Below, one piece after another: positions 36,308-46,741 of a DNA stretch of 64,000 nt (the stretch's first letter is position 1; the number at the start of each line of letters is the position of its first letter). Source of the DNA: Billgrantia desiderata. GTDB taxonomy: Bacteria > Pseudomonadota > Gammaproteobacteria > Pseudomonadales > Halomonadaceae. The translations under genes and the position numbers were made by a program. Below the pieces are notes generated by a model, which saw only the letters and a program-made list of their open reading frames with translations, made no database searches and had not been told where the DNA came from. Location: assembly GCA_011742915.1 (NCBI GenBank), contig JAAQTN010000002.1:1-64000 (forward strand). Direction: 5' to 3'.

Positions 36308-37720
36308 TCAGCTCTCCCCCTTGGCGGGATTGTCGTCGAAGGGCGTGTGGGTGGCCGACCAGGGCCGCTTGGGCGTCTCGAAGTCGTCGACCATCTTCTC
36401 CTCTTCCTTCGGCTCCATGCCGTAGCGAATCACTCGCGTCAGGTAGTAAGTGCCGGCGTAGAAGATGATGCCGTAGACGGTGATGTAGCCGATCAGCGTG
36501 AACAGCGCCATGCCACCGGTGAGCGAAGGCGTTACCCCTTCAGCATGGGTCATGAACTCGTAGACCAGCCACGGCGCACGGCCCGACTCGGTGGTGATCC
36601 AGCCGGCCAGAACGGCAATGAAAGGCGTGACGGACATCAACCGCAGGGTCTGCAGGTAGCGCCGCGAATGGTAGAGCCTGCCGCCGCGGCGCAGATAGAG
36701 CCCCACCAGCGACACGGCGATCATCAGGAAACCGATGCCGATCATCACCCGGAAGGACCAGAACACCAAGGCGACAGGCGGCTGCTCCTCGGGCGGCGCC
36801 TCGAGTATCCCGGGCACCTCGCCATACAGCTCATGGGTCAGGATCAAGCTGGCCGCATAGGGGATACCGATCTCGAAGCGGTTCTGCTGGGCCGCCTGAT
36901 CGGGCCAGGCGAACACCAGGAAGGGAGCGCCCTGCTTGGTTTCCCAATTGCCCTCCATGGCCGCCAGCTTGGTCGGCTGGTACTCCAGGGTGTTGAGACC
37001 ATGCAGATCGCCGACGAAGGCCTGGGTCGGCGTCAGCACCAGCAGCAGCCACATGCACATCGACAGCGCCTTGCGGTTGGCCTCCACGTCGCGCCCGATC
37101 AGCAGGTACCAGGCGCTGACCCCGGCCACGACGAAGCCGCCGGTGATGAACGAGGCCATGGCCATGTGGGCGAAGCGATACGGGAACGAGGGGTTGAAGA
37201 TCGCCTCGAACCACGAGGTGACACGGAACACACCGTCGGTGAACTCGACCCCCGCCGGCGTGTGCATCCAGCTGTTGGCCGCCAGGATCCAGAAGGTCGA
37301 GATGAAGGTGCCCAGCGCCACCATGGCAGCAGCGAACAGGTGCACCCCCGGCGGCACCCGTCCCCGGCCGAACAGCAGCACGCCGAGGAAGGCGGCTTCG
37401 AGGAAGAAGGCGGTGACCACCTCGTAGCTGAGCAGCGGCCCGATGAAGTTGGCACTGGCCTGGGAGAAGTTGCTCCAGTTGGTGCCGAACTGGAAGGACA
37501 TCACGATGCCCGACACCACCCCCATGCCGAAGGCGACGGCGAAGACCTTGGTCCACAGATAGGCCAGCCGGTCCCATGCCGGATTGCGCGTCTTGTAGAA
37601 CAGCGCATGCAGCACGGTGATGTAGGACGCCAGACCGATGGTGAAGACCGGAAAGATGGCGTGAAACGAGACGACGAAGGCGAACTGAATACGCGACAGC
37701 AGTACGGGATCAAGCTCCAT
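36308..37720 (-). CDS. cydA: Cytochrome bd-type oxidase subunit I
   Basis: 470 aa from the ATG at 37720, with AGAGGT 6 nt upstream; a longer frame to 37840 lacks a ribosome site. Heme ligands and quinol-site blocks are visible: SRIQFAFVVSFHAIFPVF (His ligand), GVVSGIVMSFQFGTNW, FMTHAEGVTPSL, and GWITTESGRAPW. The Q-loop looks short, typical of the CioA (cyanide-insensitive) type rather than the long E. coli CydA. It is the first gene of cydABDC; the 292-bp upstream gap holds the promoter but only a weak ANR-like half match. Confidence 0.95.
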   Translation of the reverse strand: MELDPVLLSRIQFAFVVSFHAIFPVFTIGLASYITVLHALFYKTRNPAWDRLAYLWTKVFAVAFGMGVVSGIVMSFQFGTNWSNFSQASANFIGPLLSYEVVTAFFLEAAFLGVLLFGRGRVPPGVHLFAAAMVALGTFISTFWILAANSWMHTPAGVEFTDGVFRVTSWFEAIFNPSFPYRFAHMAMASFITGGFVVAGVSAWYLLIGRDVEANRKALSMCMWLLLVLTPTQAFVGDLHGLNTLEYQPTKLAAMEGNWETKQGAPFLVFAWPDQAAQQNRFEIGIPYAASLILTHELYGEVPGILEAPPEEQPPVALVFWSFRVMIGIGFLMIAVSLVGLYLRRGGRLYHSRRYLQTLRLMSVTPFIAVLAGWITTESGRAPWLVYEFMTHAEGVTPSLTGGMALFTLIGYITVYGIIFYAGTYYLTRVIRYGMEPKEEEKMVDDFETPKRPWSATHTPFDDNPAKGES

Positions 37721-38012
37721 GACGTACCTCTTGGCTGCAGAAGAGTCAACGTCTCGAGGCATGCGAAGGCACGGGGAGTGCGTTGTTGGACTTCGGCCAT
37801 GTCCCTCCTGGACAAGGCGTGACGCATTCCACCTCGACACACAGCTAGCCTAGAACAGGGAGTGCGATGGGGCTCTCTTGCTTACAAAAGCCTACACGTC
37901 GCAATACTGTTCCAGGTCAATGCATTCCGCTACGTCTTGTGCTTGTGTCGCAAAGATTACTAGATGCAGATGCACCTTCATCTGTGTCGGGTTGTCGCAT
38001 CCTGCCGTGGGG

Positions 38013-39014
38013 CTAGCCGCCGCCCTGCACGACCAGCCGTACCATGAACGCGGTATAGCCGACGAACATCGCCAGCAGCATGGCGCCCTCGAGCCGGTTG
38101 ATGCGCCCGGGGCGGCCCTTCCAGCCGATGGCGAACACCGTCATCAGCACCGTCATCACCGTCATCAGGCTCCAGTCGCGCAGCAGCACTTCCCCGCCCA
38201 CCTCGATGGGCCGTATCACCGCGGCAAGGCCCACCACGCCCAGGGTGTTGAACAGGTTGGAGCCCACCACGTTGCCCACCACCAGATCGTGCTCGCCGCG
38301 GCGCAGCGCACTGATGGAGGAAGCCAGCTCCGGCAGCGAGGTACCCACCGCCACGATGGTCAAGCCGATGATCAGGTCGCTGACGCCGAAGCCCAGGGCG
38401 ATCTCCACCGCGCCCCACACCAGCACACGCGAGCTCAGCACCAGCAGCGCCAGGCCGACGAAGGTCCAGATCAGTCCGGCACGCAGCGACATGGGATGCG
38501 CCGCCAGGCTCTCCTCGGTTTCGGTCGCCAGGGGATCGCTGCCGCCACGCTTCGCCTGCCAGATGCTGAAGCCGATCATGCCAGCCAGCAGCGCCAGCAG
38601 CAGGCTGCCTTCGAGCCGCCCGATCATGCCGCCCCACATCAGCAGCGCCGAGAGCAGCGTGACGCCGACCAGCAGCGGCAGCTCGCGGCGAATCACGCTG
38701 GAGTGCACCGCCAGCGGCGTGATGACTGCCATGAGCCCCAGGATCATGCCGATATTGGCAATGTTGGAGCCGTAGCCGTTACCCAGCGCCAGTCCGGGGT
38801 TGCCCTGCCCCGCGGCCAGCGCCGACACCATCAGCTCCGGCGCCGAGGTGCCGAAACCGATCACCAGCATACCCACCAGCAGCGGCGACACCCCCAACCG
38901 TCGCGATGTCGCCGCCGCCCCATCCACGAAGCGCTCCGCGCTCCACACCAACAGCACCAAGCCTGCTGCCACGGCAACCAGGGGAAGCAACAATTTCGTC
39001 TCCTCGGGGAACAT
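38013..39014 (-). CDS. Calcium/sodium antiporter (YrbG-like, CaCA family)
   Basis: 333 aa, two homologous halves of about five membrane spans. The alpha repeats are clear: GFGTSAPELMVSALAAGQGN with GNGYGSNIANIGMILG, and VAVGTSLPELASSISALRRG with GNVVGSNLFNTLGVVG. The acidic Glu of each TS.PEL motif coordinates the transported cation. Monocistronic, divergent from pqiA. Ion preference is not readable from sequence. Confidence 0.92.
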   Translation of the reverse strand: MFPEETKLLLPLVAVAAGLVLLVWSAERFVDGAAATSRRLGVSPLLVGMLVIGFGTSAPELMVSALAAGQGNPGLALGNGYGSNIANIGMILGLMAVITPLAVHSSVIRRELPLLVGVTLLSALLMWGGMIGRLEGSLLLALLAGMIGFSIWQAKRGGSDPLATETEESLAAHPMSLRAGLIWTFVGLALLVLSSRVLVWGAVEIALGFGVSDLIIGLTIVAVGTSLPELASSISALRRGEHDLVVGNVVGSNLFNTLGVVGLAAVIRPIEVGGEVLLRDWSLMTVMTVLMTVFAIGWKGRPGRINRLEGAMLLAMFVGYTAFMVRLVVQGGG

Positions 39015-39135
39015 TCAGGGTCGAATGTTTGTATATGGTAGGCACGACGTCAACGTGTCACACTTCCGTATGGCCTGCATCATTTGAAAGACAGCGTGCC
39101 CCCTCGCTTCTCTCAGTCATCGAGTCGTCGCTCAA

Positions 39136-40482
39136 GTGCTCAATCAACCCCTCCGCTTTCTGCCCGTTCCCTGTGAGCCTCAGGTCGACCAGGCACCGCC
39201 CGAGGTGCGTACCTCGCGCCGACGCCTGCGCGCCTGTCACGAGTGCGATTGGCTGGTGGCCCTGCCGCCATTGCGGCCGGGGCAGCGGGCGGACTGTCCA
39301 CGCTGTGGTCACACGCTGGTCACCCGTCACCATCGTCCGGCTCAACGCAGCATGGCGTTGGCCCTGGCGGCCATGGTCGCCCTGCTGCTGGCGATCTCCT
39401 TCCCCTTCGTCAGCTTCAGCGTGGGCGGCATCGGCAACCGCATCGAACTGACGCAGACGGCCACCACCCTGATCGGCTTTCATCAGCCGCTGGTCGCCAT
39501 TGCGGTAATCCTCACCATCGCCGTGCTGCCGGGGCTCTATCTGCTCGGCGTGATCTGGCTGCAGCTGGGCTTGCTGCAGGGCCAGCCGCTGCCGGCCAGC
39601 CGTGCCATTGCCCGCTCTCTGGCCCACCTGAACCCCTGGATGATGGCCGACGTCTTCATCATCGGGGCGCTGGTCAGCCTGATCAAGGTGGCAGGCCTGG
39701 CCCAGATCGAACTCGGCCTCTCGTTCTGGGCCTTCTGCGTGTTTGCCCTGCTGCTGCTGTTCACCATGCAGTCCATCGACTCGGACTGGATGTGGTTCTC
39801 ACTGGCCGGCGAGCCGCAGGCCCCCAAGGACGCCCGCACCGGAACCACCGCCGCGGTGCAGGGTCTGACTGGCTGCCCCACCTGCGGCCTGGTCAATCGG
39901 CTGGATGCCAACGGGCGCGGCCACTGCCGTCGCTGCGGTGAAGGCTTGCGCGCCCGCCTGCCGCACAGCCTGCAGCGTACCTGGGCCCTGCTGGCCACCG
40001 CCGCCCTGATGTACATACCGGCCAACGTCTACCCCATCATGACCACCACCAGCCTGGGCCACAGCAGCCCTTCGACCATCATCGGCGGCGTGGTGGAGCT
40101 GATCCAGATGGGCTCCTGGCCGGTCGCCGCGGTGATCTTCGTGGCCAGCGTGATCGTCCCCGTGGGCAAGCTGGTGGCGCTCTCCTGGCTGTGTCTGGTG
40201 GTCAAGCGCAGCGGCGAGCTCAATGCCGCAAGCCGCACCTGGCTCTATCGCATTACCGAGTTCATCGGCCGCTGGTCGATGATCGACGTCTTCGTGGTCG
40301 CCATCCTGGTGGCCCTGATTCGTGCCGGTTCGCTGATGTCGGTCACCCCCGGCCCTGCGGCGCTGGCCTTCGGTGCAGTGGTGGTGCTGACCATGCTGGC
40401 CGCCATGACCTTCGACCCAAGACTGATCTGGGACACGCCCCCGGCGCATGACCCGGACACTACGCAAGGAACCTCTGGATGA
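39136..40482 (+). CDS. pqiA: Paraquat-inducible protein A, inner-membrane partner of the Pqi lipid transport system
   Basis: 448 aa from a GTG. Two PqiA domains occur in tandem, each preceded by a CxxC pair zinc ribbon (CHECD...CPRCG near residues 34-60; CPTCG...CRRCG near 250-280) and each with about four membrane spans. The protein is thought to anchor the PqiB needle in the inner membrane. It overlaps pqiB by 4 nt (ATGA). Confidence 0.95.
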   Translation: MLNQPLRFLPVPCEPQVDQAPPEVRTSRRRLRACHECDWLVALPPLRPGQRADCPRCGHTLVTRHHRPAQRSMALALAAMVALLLAISFPFVSFSVGGIGNRIELTQTATTLIGFHQPLVAIAVILTIAVLPGLYLLGVIWLQLGLLQGQPLPASRAIARSLAHLNPWMMADVFIIGALVSLIKVAGLAQIELGLSFWAFCVFALLLLFTMQSIDSDWMWFSLAGEPQAPKDARTGTTAAVQGLTGCPTCGLVNRLDANGRGHCRRCGEGLRARLPHSLQRTWALLATAALMYIPANVYPIMTTTSLGHSSPSTIIGGVVELIQMGSWPVAAVIFVASVIVPVGKLVALSWLCLVVKRSGELNAASRTWLYRITEFIGRWSMIDVFVVAILVALIRAGSLMSVTPGPAALAFGAVVVLTMLAAMTFDPRLIWDTPPAHDPDTTQGTSG

Positions 40483-42155
40483 GCGATACCCCTCGTGACG
40501 ACGGGGCCACCCGCGACATGCACCGGGCCAGAGCCACCCCGCAGCGACGCCTGTCGCCGATCTGGATCGTGCCCATCGTGGCGATTCTGATCGGGCTGTG
40601 GCTGGTGTACGACAACTACCGCAGCCGCGGCCCCCTGATCACCCTCACCATGAGCAATGCCGAGGGCATCGAGGCCGGCAGCACGCTGATCAAGACCCGC
40701 AACGTCGAGGTGGGCCGGGTCGAGCGCGTGCAGCTCTCCGAGGACCTCTCGCATACCGTGATCACGGCACGCATGGCGCCCAACAGCGACGCCATGCTCA
40801 CCGAAGGCAGTCGCTTCTGGGTGGTCAAGCCGCGCATCGGCCGCGAGGGCATCAGCGGCTTGGGTACGGTACTCTCCGGCGCCTTCATTCAGCTCCAGCC
40901 CGGCAGCGGCGAGCCCGGCCAGCGCGAGTTCCAGGTCAGCGACCAGCCGCCCGTGGCCTCGGCCGATGCGCCGGGACTGCGCATCAATCTGGTCAGCCAG
41001 CTCGGCAACTCGCTGCGCCCGGGGGATCCGGTGACCTACCAGGGTTACACCGTGGGCCGCGTTGAAGAGGTCGATTTCGATGCCGATATGCGGCGCATGC
41101 ATCAGCGCATCTTCATCGAGAGCCCCTACGACCGTCTGGTGACCGACAGCACCCGCTTCTGGTCGGCCAGCGGCATCGACCTGCGCCTCGATGCCGACGG
41201 CATCCGCATCAACGTGGAGTCCCTCGAGGCCCTGCTGGGCGGCGGCGTCACCTTCGGCGTGCCCGAAGACCTGCCGCGCGGCAGGCCGGTGGAGAACGAT
41301 GCCACCTTCAACCTCTACGCCGACGAGGAGAGCGCCCGCCAAGGCACCTTCAACCGCTACCTGGAGTACGTGCTGCTGGTGGAAGACAGCGTGCGCGGGC
41401 TCTCCCGGGGCGCGCCGGTGGAGTTCCGCGGCGTGCGCATCGGCACCGTGGCCGCCGTGCCCTGGCAGTTCACCGCCGAGCAGCCGGGCACGCGCAACGG
41501 CTTCGCCATTCCGGTGCTGATTCGCATCGAGCCGCAGCGGCTCGGCATCGAGAATCAGCAGCTCGATCTCGAGGAGTGGGACGAACGCTTCAAGCGCCTG
41601 TTCGGTACTGGCCTGCGCGCCTCGCTCAAGTCGGGCAACCTGCTCACCGGCGCCATGTTCGTCGACATCAACTTCTACCGCGACGAGGCGGAGCAGTACG
41701 TGGCGGAAACCTTCAGCGAGCGTACCGTCTTCCCCACTACCTCGGCCGGCTTCGCCCAGATCGAGGCGCAGGTCACCGCGCTGCTGGACAAGCTCAACAC
41801 CCTGGAGGTCGAGCCGCTGCTGGCGGGTCTCGAGCGCAACCTGAACGCCTCCGAGGCCATGCTGGATGAGATACGCGGCCTGACGAGCTCGCTGCAGGGC
41901 ATGCTCGACGACCCGGGCACGCGCAGCCTGCCGGGCAACCTCAATGCCTCGCTGGAAGCTTTGCGTGAAACCCTCGAAGGACTGTCGCCCGACTCCAGCG
42001 CCTATCGCGAGCTGACCGCCACCGCCGAGCGGCTGGAGCGCCTGATGCGCGACCTGCAGCCGGTGACACGTACGCTCAACGAGAACCCCCGGGCGCTGCT
42101 GTTCGACAGCCTCGACGCCGTGGACCCGGTACCGAGAGCGCCAAGGGGCAACTGA
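40479..42155 (+). CDS. pqiB: MCE-domain protein PqiB
   Basis: 558 aa. One N-terminal membrane helix (LSPIWIVPIVAILIGLWLVY) is followed by three MCE repeats (TMSNAEGIEAGSTLIKTRNV, LRINLVSQLGNSLRPGDPVT, LVEDSVRGLSRGAPVEFRGV) and a long C-terminal coiled region (LTALLDKLNTLEVEPLLAGL...). PqiB hexamers form a periplasm-spanning tunnel for lipids. Central gene of pqiABC. Confidence 0.95.
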   Translation: MSDTPRDDGATRDMHRARATPQRRLSPIWIVPIVAILIGLWLVYDNYRSRGPLITLTMSNAEGIEAGSTLIKTRNVEVGRVERVQLSEDLSHTVITARMAPNSDAMLTEGSRFWVVKPRIGREGISGLGTVLSGAFIQLQPGSGEPGQREFQVSDQPPVASADAPGLRINLVSQLGNSLRPGDPVTYQGYTVGRVEEVDFDADMRRMHQRIFIESPYDRLVTDSTRFWSASGIDLRLDADGIRINVESLEALLGGGVTFGVPEDLPRGRPVENDATFNLYADEESARQGTFNRYLEYVLLVEDSVRGLSRGAPVEFRGVRIGTVAAVPWQFTAEQPGTRNGFAIPVLIRIEPQRLGIENQQLDLEEWDERFKRLFGTGLRASLKSGNLLTGAMFVDINFYRDEAEQYVAETFSERTVFPTTSAGFAQIEAQVTALLDKLNTLEVEPLLAGLERNLNASEAMLDEIRGLTSSLQGMLDDPGTRSLPGNLNASLEALRETLEGLSPDSSAYRELTATAERLERLMRDLQPVTRTLNENPRALLFDSLDAVDPVPRAPRGN

Positions 42156-42212
42156 GGTGAGGCAGACGCCAGTGAACGATGCTGATCGCAACCTATGGAA
42201 ACGGAGAGCTGC

Positions 42213-42800
42213 ATGAAGTGGATGTCCCGGTTCGCCCTGCTGACGAGCCTGCTCGTGCTCGTCGGCTGCGCCACCCCCACCACCCCGGCCAACCGCTACA
42301 TGCTGCCCGACAGCGCCACGGCGCCCTCGGGGGGCAGCCCCGCGGCGGGCCATCTGCTGATCGTGCAGCCGCCGCGCCTGGCCCACTACCTGGACGTCGA
42401 CGGCATCGTGCTGCAGCTCGACGACATCACGCTCAACGCCGCCCGCCAGCACCTGTGGGCCGAACCGCTGGGGCGGCAGCTGGAGCGCGGGCTGCGCGCG
42501 CGCCTGGCGGAGCATCTGCCCGACACCCGCATCATGCGCGACGAGGCCAGCCTCGGGCGCAGCGAGGCGCTGCGCCTGCGCCTCGAGGTGGACCGCTTCC
42601 AGGGGCGGCATGACGGCCTGGCCATCGCCAGCGGACAGTGGCAATTGCGGGCAGCGGACGGCCGCCTGCTGGCCATGGAGCGATTTCATGTCGAGACGCA
42701 GCTAGAAGACGACGGCTACCCCGCGCTGGTGCGCGCTCTTGGCGCGAGCTGGGACCGGGTGGCCAGCGAGATCGCAACAGGGATCAGGCAACATCGCTGA
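42213..42800 (+). CDS. pqiC: Lipoprotein PqiC
   Basis: 195 aa from the ATG at 42213, preceded by GGAGAG. The lipobox LLVLVGC puts the lipidated Cys near residue 19. The ABC-type transport auxiliary (DUF330) fold is seen in RYMLPDS, LLIVQPPRLAHYLDVDGIVL, and RQHLWAEPLGRQLERGLRAR. It is an outer-membrane partner of the PqiB needle. It lies 57 bp after pqiB. Confidence 0.93.
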   Translation: MKWMSRFALLTSLLVLVGCATPTTPANRYMLPDSATAPSGGSPAAGHLLIVQPPRLAHYLDVDGIVLQLDDITLNAARQHLWAEPLGRQLERGLRARLAEHLPDTRIMRDEASLGRSEALRLRLEVDRFQGRHDGLAIASGQWQLRAADGRLLAMERFHVETQLEDDGYPALVRALGASWDRVASEIATGIRQHR

Positions 42801-42883
42801 GGCATGTCTGTCACGCCGACATGAACTAGTCTCATAGAGCCGTTGCCCGGTACTGGAACCGAAACGCTTGTTAAGGACGAACC

Positions 42884-43411
42884 ATGTCGGCCAAGACAGA
42901 TACCTCGACACCCAAGGACGCCCCCATCGAGCACGAAACTGCCGAGACACTGCTCAGCCTCGTCAGGCGGCTGGAGCATGAGCTGCTGACCACCCTCGAC
43001 GCGGACTCGCCGCAGCAAGCCGTCGACAGCTTGCTGACGAGCGTCGAATGTCTCGATGAGCTCGATACGGCCCTGGCAGAGCTGGATCCCCAGGTGACCG
43101 GCCCGCTCGTGCAGCGCCTGCGCCTGGGGCTGGACCGGCTGGCCTGCGACCTGTACCGGCGCGGCGGCTGGCAGCATCTGGACGAATCGCAGCGACAGGC
43201 GCTGCTCGCTCGTCATGCCGCGGGACTCACTCAGGTCGACGGCATCGGCCCGGCAAGTGCACAAGTCCTTTTCCTGCATGGTATCAGCGACCCCGAGCGG
43301 CTCTGCCAATGGGAACCCGATGCCCTGGATGACATCGAAGGGCTGAACGCTGCCGTGCTCGCCCGCCTCAAGCGCGAACTCGAGGCCTCGCGGAAATCCG
43401 GGGCGGAATAA
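42884..43411 (+). CDS. Small helix-hairpin-helix protein of unknown function
   Basis: 175 aa. A helical N-terminal part (LLSLVRRLEHELLTTLDADS, CLDELDTALAELDPQ) is followed by a C-terminal helix-hairpin-helix (LTQVDGIGPASAQVLFLHGI), a non-specific DNA-binding fold also used for protein contacts. AAGGA lies 5 nt before the ATG. It is not obviously part of pqiABC (83-bp gap) or of the helicase gene (153-bp gap). No family name recognised. Confidence 0.75.
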   Translation: MSAKTDTSTPKDAPIEHETAETLLSLVRRLEHELLTTLDADSPQQAVDSLLTSVECLDELDTALAELDPQVTGPLVQRLRLGLDRLACDLYRRGGWQHLDESQRQALLARHAAGLTQVDGIGPASAQVLFLHGISDPERLCQWEPDALDDIEGLNAAVLARLKRELEASRKSGAE

Positions 43412-43564
43412 GCTGCAGCGCAAATCATAAGCTGGCATAATGCCGGCACGCGGCGACTCGTGGTCCCTCCTGCCGCGCCCCTGAACCGAATTCTCACGTC
43501 TTGGCCCGGGACTGGTCATGTGCCGCTGCACATGGCGTGGCACAGGCGTATCTGCGGAGACCGC

Positions 43565-44884
43565 ATGACCCTTTTTTCCGAACTCGGCCTGCGTGCCGAA
43601 CTGCTGCGTGCCGTCGAGGCCCAGGGCTATACCACCCCGACCCCGATTCAGCTCCAGGCCATTCCCGCCGTGCTCAAGGGCGGCGACCTGCTCGCCAGCG
43701 CCCAGACCGGCACCGGCAAGACCGCCGGCTTCACCCTGCCGATGCTGCAGCGCCTGGCCGACGGCCCGCGCCCCGGCAAGCGCCAGATACGCGCGCTGGT
43801 ACTGACGCCGACCCGCGAGCTGGCCGCTCAGGTGGGCGAAAGCGTGGCCGACTACGGCCGCCACCTGACCCTGACCAGCCACGTGATCTTCGGCGGTGTC
43901 GGCCAGCAGCCCCAGGTGGATGCCATCCGCCCCGGCCTCGACGTGCTGGTGGCCACCCCCGGCCGTCTGCTCGACCTGCAGCAGCAGAAGCACGTGGATC
44001 TCTCCCGTGTCGAGATCCTGGTGCTGGACGAAGCCGACCGCATGCTCGACATGGGCTTCATCCATGACATCAAGAAAGTGCTGCGCATGCTGCCCGCGAA
44101 GCGCCAGAATCTGCTGTTCTCGGCGACCTTCTCCGACGAGATCCAGGCTCTTGCCGACAAGCTGCTGGACAATCCCGCGCGTATCGAAGTGGCACGCCGC
44201 AACACCACCGCAGAAACCGTCGATCAGGCGATCTATCGCGTCGATCGCGAGAAGAAGCGCGAGCTGCTGGCTCATCTGATCGGCCAGCACGGCTGGCATC
44301 AGGTACTGGTCTTCACCCGTACCAAGCACGGCGCCAATCGCCTGGCCGAGCAGCTTTCCAAGCAGGACATCCCGGCCATGGCCATCCATGGCAACAAGAG
44401 CCAGTCGGCACGCACGCGGGCGCTCTCCTCGTTCAAGAGCGGCGATCTGCAGGTGCTGGTGGCCACCGACATCGCCGCCCGCGGCCTGGACATCAGCGAA
44501 CTGCCCCACGTGGTCAACTTCGAGCTGCCCAACGTGGCCGAGGATTACGTGCACCGCATCGGCCGTACCGGCCGTGCCGGTAGCGAAGGCCAGGCCATCT
44601 CGCTGGTCTGCGTCGACGAGCACGGCCTGCTCAAGGGCATCGAGCGTCTGATCAAGCGCGATCTGGAGAAGCGCATCGAGCCCGGCTTCGAGCCCGACCC
44701 CAATGCCAAGCCGGAGCCGATCGAGAACGGCCGCGGCAAGCGCAACGGCCGCTCGGGCCAGGCACGCCAGGGCGGCGACCGCGGCCAGGCGAGCCAGCGC
44801 AGCAGCGGCGGTAACGCCGCCAACGGCGACGCACAGGCACCGCGCCGTCGGCGCAGCCGCGGCCAGCGCACGCGGCGCGCCTGA
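43565..44884 (+). CDS. rhlE: DEAD-box RNA helicase, RhlE-like
   Basis: 439 aa from the ATG at 43565, behind GGAG. All DEAD-box motifs are present: Q motif (GYTTPTPIQ), AQTGTGKT (46-53), PTREL, DEAD in [13 protein letters not shown] in FSATF, and [10 protein letters not shown]. The C-terminal tail is basic and rich in Gly/Arg/Asn ([31 protein letters not shown]), as in RhlE, for RNA binding. Likely involved in ribosome assembly or RNA decay. Confidence 0.94.
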   Translation: MTLFSELGLRAELLRAVEAQGYTTPTPIQLQAIPAVLKGGDLLASAQTGTGKTAGFTLPMLQRLADGPRPGKRQIRALVLTPTRELAAQVGESVADYGRHLTLTSHVIFGGVGQQPQVDAIRPGLDVLVATPGRLLDLQQQKHVDLSRVEILVLDEADRMLDMGFIHDIKKVLRMLPAKRQNLLFSATFSDEIQALADKLLDNPARIEVARRNTTAETVDQAIYRVDREKKRELLAHLIGQHGWHQVLVFTRTKHGANRLAEQLSKQDIPAMAIHGNKSQSARTRALSSFKSGDLQVLVATDIAARGLDISELPHVVNFELPNVAEDYVHRIGRTGRAGSEGQAISLVCVDEHGLLKGIERLIKRDLEKRIEPGFEPDPNAKPEPIENGRGKRNGRSGQARQGGDRGQASQRSSGGNAANGDAQAPRRRRSRGQRTRRA

Positions 44885-44973
44885 CGGTCAGGCTTGGTCG
44901 AAGGCGGCAATTGTGGGATCGTATACGCCCCAACTGAATAGTCGACGGTCCGGCGTTACAAGGAGACGCGCAC

Positions 44974-45525
44974 ATGCTCAAATGGCTGACCGGAAAGCAA
45001 CCCATTCCGGTCTGGGTCATCAAGCAGATCGATGACAACCTGCTGCATTTGTGCGGCCAGGGCAGCATCGAGCCCCAAGCCAAGCGCAGCAGTGTCATCG
45101 AGGATCTCCATGCCGGCCGTTACCAGGGCGCAGTGAACATGGCGGGCAGCGGCCTGGTGCTCAATGCCCGGCTGTTTGCCGCCCTGGTTCCGCTGGAAGC
45201 CCTGCAGCTAGACGAGCAGGGTCACGCGCATTGGCATGGGCGCTGCTGGTACGTGGCTCAGGTACCGCAGCGCTGTTGGACGTTCGAAGGCCGGCTCATT
45301 CCCCAACGGCAGCTACTGAACGAACAGGAGCAGTTGGTCAGCATGGAAGACGTCTCCGACATCCGCCGCCAGGTACAAGGCGCTACCGACCCCGGCCAGG
45401 TCAAGTTCGACCCCACCGGGATCAACGAGCACCCTCTGATCGCCCGCCGCGACAAAGACGAGCCGTCGTCTGCCCCATACCGTTCCAGCCCCCGCTCCGA
45501 CAAGTGGCGAGGTCATGACGACTGA
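44974..45525 (+). CDS. Conserved hypothetical protein
   Basis: 183 aa, soluble, with no signal peptide or membrane span. Notable segments are GSGLVLNARLFAALVPLEAL, HWHGRCWYVAQVPQRCWTFE and a polar C-terminal tail (SSAPYRSSPRSDKWRGHDD). It overlaps the following MFS gene by 11 nt, so the two are probably co-transcribed. No family recognised. Confidence 0.7.
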   Translation: MLKWLTGKQPIPVWVIKQIDDNLLHLCGQGSIEPQAKRSSVIEDLHAGRYQGAVNMAGSGLVLNARLFAALVPLEALQLDEQGHAHWHGRCWYVAQVPQRCWTFEGRLIPQRQLLNEQEQLVSMEDVSDIRRQVQGATDPGQVKFDPTGINEHPLIARRDKDEPSSAPYRSSPRSDKWRGHDD

Positions 45526-46729
45526 GGCCAGACTCGACTCGCGACGCATCGCCCTGTTTCTGTTTCTCATGGTACTGGTCGGTCTCAATCTGAGGCCGGC
45601 CCTGTCGTCGCTCGCCCCGCTGCTGGTGCGTGTCCAGGCCGATACCGGCCTGACGCCGCTGGCCATTGGTGCACTGACCACGCTGCCGGTGCTGTGCCTG
45701 GGTATCTTCGCGCCCCTGGCGCCCTGGCTGGCCAAGCGGGCAGGCCCCGAGAACACCCTGGCCCTGGCGCTCGGCGTATTGATCGCCGGCCTGCTGTTGC
45801 GCGGCCTGCCGGCCCTGCCGCTGCTGTTTCTCGGCACCCTGCTGGCCGGAGCTGCCATCGGCATCGCCGGCACCCTGCTGCCGGCTCTGGTCAAGCGCGA
45901 ACTTCCCGGCGGCGCGGACCTGATGACCGGTGTCTATACCATGGCGCTGTGCCTGGGCGGCGCCCTCGGCGCCGGCCTGAGCATTCCGCTCGCCGACATG
46001 CTGGGCGGCTGGCGGTTCAGCCTGATGAGCTGGGGTCTGCTGGCGCTGCTGGCGCTGGTCGCCTGGCAGACGCTGATGCCACGCGCTCCTCACTCCCAGG
46101 TTGCCACCGCTACCGGCGGCAGCATGCGCGAGCTGCTCGGCCAGCCGTTGGCGTGGCAGGTGATGATCCTGATGGGAACCCAGTCCTCGTTGGCCTACAT
46201 CGTTTTCGGCTGGCTGCCCACGTTGCTCCAGGCGCGTGGCTACAGCGAGGCCGAAGCCGGCTGGATGATGGGCGCCTCGGTGATGGTGCAGCTGATTTCG
46301 GCCTTGGGTGCGCCCTGGCTGGCGCGTCTGAGCCGCGACCAGCGCCCGGCGCTGATGCTGGTACTGGGCTGTATCGCGGCGGGACTGTGGCTGCTGCTCC
46401 AGGCCGGCGAGAGCTGGCGCTGGCCCGGCGTGGTGCTGCTGGGGCTGGGTCAGGGCGGCAGCTTCAGCCTGGCCCTCAGCCTGATCGTGCTGCGTACGGC
46501 CAACTCCCGCCTGGCCGGCAAGCTCTCCGGCCTGGCGCAGGGCGGCGGCTACACCCTGGCCGCCCTGGGGCCGCTGGCGGTGGGGGTGCTGCTGCAACTC
46601 CAGGTCGGCATGGCGACCATGACCGGCGTCTTGCTGTCGATCGTCGCCGTGGCCGCCGGCTTCGCCCTGCTGGCCGGACGCAACCGGCGCCTCGACGTCG
46701 ATGCCGAGGGGCGCCTCATCACCCGCTGA
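45515..46729 (+). CDS. CynX/NimT-type MFS transporter
   Basis: 404 aa with about 12 membrane spans. It opens with the CynX-group signature MVLVGLNLRPALSSLAPLLV followed by ALTTLPVLCLGIFAPLAPWL, and has the usual central loop near residue 200 (PRAPHSQVATATGG). Homologues carry cyanate, nitroimidazole or are uncharacterised; the substrate cannot be called. The start has GAGGT upstream within the preceding gene. Confidence 0.9.
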   Translation: MTTEARLDSRRIALFLFLMVLVGLNLRPALSSLAPLLVRVQADTGLTPLAIGALTTLPVLCLGIFAPLAPWLAKRAGPENTLALALGVLIAGLLLRGLPALPLLFLGTLLAGAAIGIAGTLLPALVKRELPGGADLMTGVYTMALCLGGALGAGLSIPLADMLGGWRFSLMSWGLLALLALVAWQTLMPRAPHSQVATATGGSMRELLGQPLAWQVMILMGTQSSLAYIVFGWLPTLLQARGYSEAEAGWMMGASVMVQLISALGAPWLARLSRDQRPALMLVLGCIAAGLWLLLQAGESWRWPGVVLLGLGQGGSFSLALSLIVLRTANSRLAGKLSGLAQGGGYTLAALGPLAVGVLLQLQVGMATMTGVLLSIVAVAAGFALLAGRNRRLDVDAEGRLITR

Positions 46730-46741
46730 CTTTCTTGGTCT

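Noticed and set aside
37909..37924. ANR-like sequence upstream of cydA (TTGACCTGGAACAG on the minus strand)
   Set aside because: Only 7 of 10 positions match, including a poor second half, so it is not listed as a site.
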